Assembly: GCA_012295275.1 (NCBI GenBank) | Contig: CM022674.1 | Span: forward strand, 5,718,936-5,758,935 | DNA from: Chrysomallon squamiferum | Lineage: Eukaryota; Mollusca; Gastropoda; Neomphalida; Peltospiridae | Direction: 5' to 3' | DNA length: 40,000 nt | The notes under the pieces: model-generated | The model's input: only the letters and a program-made list of their open reading frames with translations | What the model was told of the DNA's origin: nothing | Database searches by the model: none | Program-made: the position numbers and the translations under genes | Shown here: positions 34,882-40,000 of the stretch, in pieces | Numbering within the stretch: position 1 is the first letter of the stretch | Layout of the letters: each line of letters opens with the position of its first letter

Positions 34882-37122
34882 ATACTAAACCTGAGTTTGT
34901 ATCTGGTTAATGAATTTATAAAGATACGTTGTATCAGACAACCCGTATCAAGATGGTACTGGACGAGGTATTGGTCTTTAGTGATGGTCAGTAAACTGTT
35001 TTTACTGGTCTCTGTTATTGGTGGAAGACAATTCTGAAAATAAAATAAAATAAAATAATAACTATTAAAAAACAGATATGTTCTAAAAAGTAAAAAACAA
35101 AAATAAATGAAATGAAATGAAATGAAATAAAATAAAATAAAATAAAACAAAGAAAACTGATATCAGAGATGATTTATACCTCTACATAAAAAATTTCAAA
35201 GTTGCTGAAGTTCTGAATTTAAATTACTTTTGACAGTGATCTCAACACTATATAAATACTGCAGTAAATACCTTATTTAAATCGTCAGTTTTTAAATTAG
35301 GATATTACTACTTACTAAGTTAAGGCAGATTAAGGCATCTTCAATTTTGGGATTTACAGGTAGATTATAAAGTAACCTTGGAAATGAAGCTGTTGATCTG
35401 CAAACAATTACAAAATGATAGTATTGAAATAAAACATTGTTATATATATATGTATGTCTAAATGTATTATAGTAGAAGTAAATACTGATATTTAAAAACA
35501 ATTTATATTATTATAGTAAAAATAATAATGGTAAGAAATTAAAAACTAAAACAAAAAAATATATCTAGTACTACCTGTTAATGCACAAATGAATAAAAAA
35601 AAATGGAAGATTGTTCATTATTATATGCTTATAAAAAAATGTACAGGGATGCATCACTGCAATTAAAATACAAAGACTCACCCTCCATAACACTGAGCAT
35701 AGTTTTCAAAATAAATATATTTTCTGGAAAAAAATAAAAATAACAGAATTAGGCCAAAAAAAAAAAAAAATCTTTTTACTACTTTTAACATACTGGATAT
35801 AAACTGTGTTCATACATTTGTATAAATTCAAGGGTATCCTTTACATAACATTACATCATTTTTAAATATCATTTTTAAATGAGATAATTCTGAGTTATTC
35901 AAAATAATGTAAACATTTCTGAATTTTCACATTTTCTGCGATCTGCTATAATTTAATAAACTGTAATTTAAAAAAAAATATGATTAACTTTTATTTTTTT
36001 CTGAAACAATGCTGCATTTTTAATGCCCAATGTATGCCTGAATACTTTTGAACCCTAATATGAAGTTTATATTTAATATAGCAACATGAAATCATAAGCA
36101 GTTTCAAATGAAATGTCAGTGAACTGTGTACTTTCTCAAAATATTTAATTCAGTTATTTTTTAAATACTTTTATATTATTTAATGATGAAAGGCATTACA
36201 AGATGCTTTAGTCTTCAGCTTCACTTTCAACAAAATTTATTATTACTTTAAGAATATTCTTTATTCCTGTATAAAAACATAAAATAATATTCAATAAAAC
36301 AACCGATAATTTATTTTAAAACATTACCTTTCATATGATATATGCTTGCCTGACTTCTTTTCCCAAACTTTCTTGAATGTTGTATTTCCCTGAAAAACAC
36401 AAAGAAACAAAAATATATATATATATATATTAATTTAAAATGATTTATATCTTTGAATGAAGTTAATATTAATAATAATAATAAAAAATAAAAAAACATC
36501 CATAAGCAACCAATGTCAAAAAAAACAAACAAAAAAACCCCAAAGTCTTAAAGTTGCATTTCATTCTCGGATAACCACAAAAAATAAATGCAACAATCAT
36601 CACAGTGAGAAAAAAATGGGTCAGAAGGCGACGATTTGTTAAGAGTGCATGAAACTTAAATTCAGAATAATGCTAATTAACAACACATATAAATATATCA
36701 CAATTAATTAAAATTAATCTAACTGGAATGTGAAACAAAAATAACTGATGGGTTTAAAATTGTAAAACCTAAATAAATTTACCGTCTGCTATACAATGAT
36801 TAACTTTGGATGACGTCACATCTGCTGCCAAATTTCTTTTATGGCGGCAAAAGTGGAAGAAGAAAAAAAAAAAAAAAAACCTGAAATAAAATACTACTAC
36901 TAATAAAAAAAAAAAAAAAAATGCTAATGACTAATAAAATGTTCTTACCTGAATTAAAATGATAACGAATACTTCACTTACCCGACATATTAATGTTCTC
37001 AAAACACCAAGGACTTTATGTTGATGACCATTAAAAACATATTCTCGAGATCGGAGAACCAAAAATACATTTTGATGATTTCCGGTGACATTCGTTTTTG
37101 TTAAGTATGTTTTGTGACACAT
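28827..37122 (-). CDS. DCAF17: DDB1- and CUL4-associated factor 17 (DCAF17)
   Basis: Fifteen minus-strand exons give 512 aa (human about 520): 36982-37122, 36328-36389, 35682-35723, 35316-35397, 34891-35033, 34661-34730, 34189-34275, 33488-33595, 32786-32885, 32112-32210, 31505-31610, 30784-30865, 29977-30063, 29336-29494 and 28827-28997. All junctions are GT-AG with matching phase. Blocks shared with vertebrate DCAF17 run in order: VLGVLRTLICR, HISYERKYIYFENYAQC, KIEDAL, FDVLPLQFVGQLEI, LIVMYNTG, QIGGFPWHYLITP, DESGRIIYAG, YEDELDVLSV and FMCIVYRLV. DCAF17 is a putative substrate receptor of the CUL4-DDB1 ubiquitin ligase and is nucleolar in mammals; human loss causes Woodhouse-Sakati syndrome. 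Unlike human, residues 384-391 are Arg-rich (GRRSNRRR) and the tail ends in basic SASRRRHRIQ. For exon 15 the acceptor at 28998 is required, because the one at 29047 gives an immediate stop. The donor after exon 13 (GTCAGA) is weak. Confidence 0.95.
30036..30551 (-). repeat. Tandem duplication of the DCAF17 exon 13 acceptor region, period 141 bp
   Basis: Copies of a unit starting ctgatgatgtcacaa begin at 30036, 30128, 30269 and 30410 and end near 30551. The first is 92 bp because it lacks the distal half; the others are 141 bp. On the minus strand each copy contains TCCTAG followed by the first 28 bases of exon 13. Only the copy joined to 29977-30063 continues into the full exon; the other three are partial exon copies in the intron upstream. 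Differences between copies are mostly single bases. Confidence 0.9.
31110..31510. repeat. Degenerate repeat in DCAF17 intron 11
   Basis: The motif ctgacagagaaaggttaa recurs in altered form near 31118, 31238, 31305, 31350 and 31425. A second motif, cttttctgaccc or cttctgac, recurs near 31275, 31380 and inside the 3' end of exon 11 (about 31511). Spacing is roughly 100-130 bases and identity is low. It looks like an old tandem array that abuts or includes the exon end. Confidence 0.4.
32881..33190 (-). repeat. Two-copy tandem duplication at the DCAF17 exon 9 acceptor, period about 155 bp
   Basis: ctaaactggttaaat at 32881 recurs at 33036. It is followed in both copies by gtaaagtggaaatt and, after diverged AT-rich sequence, by an attaattattaaataaaa-like end. 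On the minus strand the motif is AACCAG followed by TTTAG, that is, the exon 9 acceptor plus the first five bases of exon 9. The copy at 33036 lies wholly in the intron. The copies are more diverged than in the exon 13 array. Confidence 0.7.
34848..34879. repeat. (AT)n microsatellite beside a DCAF17 exon
   Basis: AT dinucleotides end 11 bases beyond the splice donor of exon 5 (minus strand). TAAAA and GAAAT pentanucleotide repeats follow exon 5 on its other side at about 35036-35057 and 35100-35150. Confidence 0.93.
36811..36818. promoter_or_regulatory. Perfect CRE palindrome in DCAF17 intron 1
   Basis: TGACGTCA lies 163 bases into intron 1 of DCAF17. Twenty-two bases further along the plus strand is ATGGCGGCAAAAGTGG, a good start context, but the frame ends after 14 codons in a poly-Lys run from an A-tract. 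CREB/ATF-type binding is inferred from the motif only. Confidence 0.35.
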
Positions 37123-37727
37123 AATATAGTATTAAATAAGCTGTTAAATTGAAAAGCATAGCAGAGATAACTATGCGTTTCTTTTCACTCCTGTCATCAC
37201 TGCATTAATTGGTTTGTAAAAATTTAGACGATTTATCTACCAACATTTTCACCTAACTTTTCACATTTTCCGCCCGACTTCTTCTTCGTTTGTATTTTCT
37301 TTCTTTCTTTAGAAGCATCAAGCCAGTCTGCGTTACCCTTATTTTATTACATCATCACAAGATAATTAAATCTTATAACTATATTATTATATAATTCTTG
37401 ACAAAACGTAATTATTAAAACTTACTAATGAAATATATTTAATTTGGAAATCAAGATAAAGACAATTCGAATTTTCAATCAGTAGTTGTCTCCCTTGTAC
37501 CACAAATGATCTGTTAACACCGTAATTCTTTTGTTTTTTGTGTTTTTTCTGGGGGGTTTTCTGGCGTTTTGCTTTTTCTATTATTACTATATATATATAG
37601 AAATAAATTTAAAACTGACCATGTATTATGAGCTTATCTGTAAACTTAAACAATTATACTTTTTGAAAAATTCTTTATATCATTATCATCATAATCACCA
37701 TCGTTATTGATGATGGTTTTACAACTA

Positions 37728-37770
<43 letters not shown>

Positions 37771-38708
37771 TATTCATTCATTCATTCATTTTATTTTATA
37801 TTATTTTATTTTATTTTTATTAAGCTATTTTGTTAACGGAAACTTACAAGGGAAAAGGGACGCCATATGTTAATGTCAAATTTGTATCGTTACCTTTATC
37901 GTGTAGATTTGGCAAATGTTTTCAGAAATCTATTACGATATCATATTATTATTCAGCATGATGTAACATTATATATCAATTGTTAATTTATAGTTCTCGA
38001 TTCATGTATAAACGTCGTGAAATAATTAAACTGATACTAATGTCAAGGTTAAAAATAATTTAATATAGATAGTATTATATCCAACCTTAATTATTTATTT
38101 TATTCAGTATTTATTCTGCTAAATGTACAAATTTTCCTTCGTCTATCCTTGGCAGTATGACTGGATTTTTTATGTAGAATTCAATCAAAGTTTGTAAATT
38201 AATTATATCTGAAATTAAGGACAAGTATAATTATTTTTTGCATATATATGTACCTTTGTATGTATGTATGTAGGTTCGTAGGTAGGTAGGTATATATGTT
38301 TTGGTGTATACGCATGTATAAGTGTGTGAGTGTATGTCTGTATGTATTTATGTTAATATAATTATGTGTGTGTATATATATATATGTACCTGTTCTGTTA
38401 TTGTTCTCATAGTTGTTGTTAGTATTATCATAATAAATATTAAAGTACATTTTATTGTTGCTGTTATAAGTGAAACATTTATTATTTATGAGTGAACCAG
38501 TGTCGGTTGCAGACGTTTTCAATGCACAAAACGTTAACATTCTGTTGTCTGCTGTATCTCAACCAAAACTAATATTTTATGTCTAATCAAATCATCTAAC
38601 ATCTTTTTGTAGGTTAACATGTTTTTCATTATTCAGTTAAAAGTAGAAAAATAATGATAATAAAATTAATAACAAAATAATATTTCAAATTAATAATAAT
38701 AATAATAA
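37123..38708. other. DCAF17 upstream region and flanking DNA, no gene seen
   Basis: The first about 200 bases should hold the DCAF17 promoter (minus strand). GGGCGGAAAA near 37266-37275 resembles an E2F or ETS core, but weakly. (ATT)n then (ATTC)n lie at about 37731-37790 and GTAT/GTAG repeats at about 38250-38295. No TATA box is obvious. Confidence 0.4.
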
Positions 38709-38840
38709 TGTGTGTGTGTGTGTGTGTGTGTGTGAGGGAGTCTGTGTGTGTGATTTCCGAATACATTGCCCATAACAAGATATGAGAGACAATAGTCCTA
38801 TTACAATTGTTAAAAATAGGTGATTTTCTTTATTATTATT

Positions 38841-38873
<33 letters not shown>

Positions 38874-38886
38874 ATTATTATTATTA
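38709..38886. repeat. Microsatellite-flanked dispersed repeat, copy 2
   Basis: (GT)n at 38709-38752 is followed by the core gatttccgaatacattgccc ... aaaaataggtgatt (38751-38826) and then by (TTA)n/(TTG)n to 38886. The order and orientation are the same as at 4996-5107, 33 kb away. Confidence 0.85.
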
Positions 38887-39464
38887 CTGCTGCTGTTATT
38901 TTTGTTGTTTGTTTCTGTATGTGACTGTGCATTAGATAGCGATTAAAATAAAGTAATTATTAAAAGTTACATAATGAAACTTAGAAGGAAAAGATCAGTT
39001 TCCGTGTTATAAATAAATATTAAACTGTTGTGACCCGGATATTCACCTTGAATCTGACCCGGATGTAGGCGAACAGTTAATTAATTAACAAGTTATATAT
39101 CTGGACATCACAGAAATATATTTCAGTGTATTATCAAATATATAACAACAGTTATACTAAGCTGTATTTTTAATTTCATTTAATTTTATTTATTTATTTG
39201 TTTGTTTGTTTGTTTGTTTTAGTTTTTATTTATTTATGTATTTGTTCGTTGAATTAATTATATTGCATTGTATTTATTTTATTTATTTTATTATTATTAT
39301 TATTACCTATAGTTGTAATTTGTATGATTTAATACTGATTTTAATTATGTTTACGTATGCGGTTTTTTAGTATGCTAAAGGTTATTTATATGTTTATGTC
39401 TGGTTTTGATTGTTTTGGTTTTTTTTAGGTTTTCATCTACTTTGATTTGAGAATATATTTACAA

Positions 39465-39468
<4 letters not shown>

Positions 39469-39529
<61 letters not shown>
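39469..39529. repeat. (GA)n microsatellite
   Basis: About 60 bases of GA. The preceding 39180-39300 holds (TTTG)n, TTTA and ATT tracts. 38887-39468 shows nothing gene-like. Confidence 0.97.
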
Positions 39530-39533
<4 letters not shown>

Positions 39534-39836
39534 GATGATCTGGGGCTTTCTCCGCTCCCTGGTTAAAAATAAAATCATAAAGTAAATAAAACTGATGTCC
39601 GCAGGATATGGCATCATGCACTGGTGAAGTGATTGCCAAGGGCTGTGAATAGATATTATTTCAAATTATAAACATTAACATATTGTTTCGAAAACCTCCT
39701 CCTTACGTAGAGTATAATCCGTCCCTTAGGTGGATAGATAAATAGATAGATAGATAAATACATGCAAATATTCACATTTTGTTCTGAACTTTATTTAACC
39801 TAAAATGAACGTCAGTCCTATTGTGATTACGTCAGG

Positions 39837-39908
39837 TAAAGTCACGTGCGAGTCTGCACGCGACTTTGCGTAACATTTGACGTTATGGCTGCCCTTTCTT
39901 TATCCATG
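39837..39908 (+). promoter_or_regulatory. Possible promoter and first coding exon at the right edge
   Basis: A 12-bp inverted repeat with one mismatch (AAAGTCACGTGC / GCACGCGACTTT, 39837-39867) includes the E-box CACGTG. TGACGTTA, a CRE variant, follows at about 39879. ATG at 39885 opens MAALSLSM, and GTAACT at 39909 could be a splice donor; without splicing the frame ends four codons later. The block is G+C-richer than its surroundings. Downstream exons would lie outside the window. Confidence 0.25.
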
Positions 39909-40000
39909 GTAACTATAAACTGATAAAGTAAAAAATATTGACATAATTTTATATCTGACTTATTATATATAATTCTATTAAATAAAAAATAATAAACAAA

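Overview
The window is eukaryotic nuclear DNA. It is AT-rich, with spliced genes, GT-AG introns and a very heavy load of microsatellites: (CT)n, (CA)n, (ATT)n and (TTTA)n. Gene density, intron sizes and this repeat landscape suggest a lophotrochozoan, most likely a mollusc and perhaps a cephalopod. That placement is an inference from general character; no species-specific marker was found.

Three genes can be read exon by exon. (1) Plus strand, 6110-12920: five 3'-terminal coding exons of an unrecognised single-pass membrane protein. It has a short cytosolic part, one membrane helix, a cysteine cluster, a possible furin-type site and a C-terminal domain. Its first exon(s) lie upstream and were not found. 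A 30-bp hairpin minisatellite follows the stop codon. (2) Plus strand, 17492-20249: a complete five-exon NIP7 gene of 180 aa, the 60S ribosome biogenesis factor, with an ETS-type site and an E-box just upstream. (3) Minus strand, 37122-28827: a complete fifteen-exon DCAF17 gene of 512 aa, a DDB1-CUL4 associated factor. All splice phases agree in NIP7 and DCAF17, and in the readable part of gene 1. NIP7 and DCAF17 converge tail to tail across about 8.6 kb of AT-rich intergenic DNA. The three genes show no evident functional link.

The rest is repeats and apparently non-coding sequence. Region 1-6109 holds triplet tracts, microsatellites and G+C-richer islands with CRE and octamer sites. Region 12921-17370 is simple repeat, and 20250-28087 contains a 288-bp tandem duplication, a SINE-like piece and a dispersed repeat. 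A 646-bp hAT-like non-autonomous element sits just past the DCAF17 stop. Region 37123-40000 carries a second copy of a microsatellite-flanked dispersed repeat and a possible first exon at the right edge.

The most unusual observation is that at least two DCAF17 introns, possibly three, carry tandem duplications that include the 3' splice site and the first bases of the following exon. This leaves series of decoy acceptor sites. No bacterial operon, CRISPR array, rRNA or intact tRNA gene was seen.
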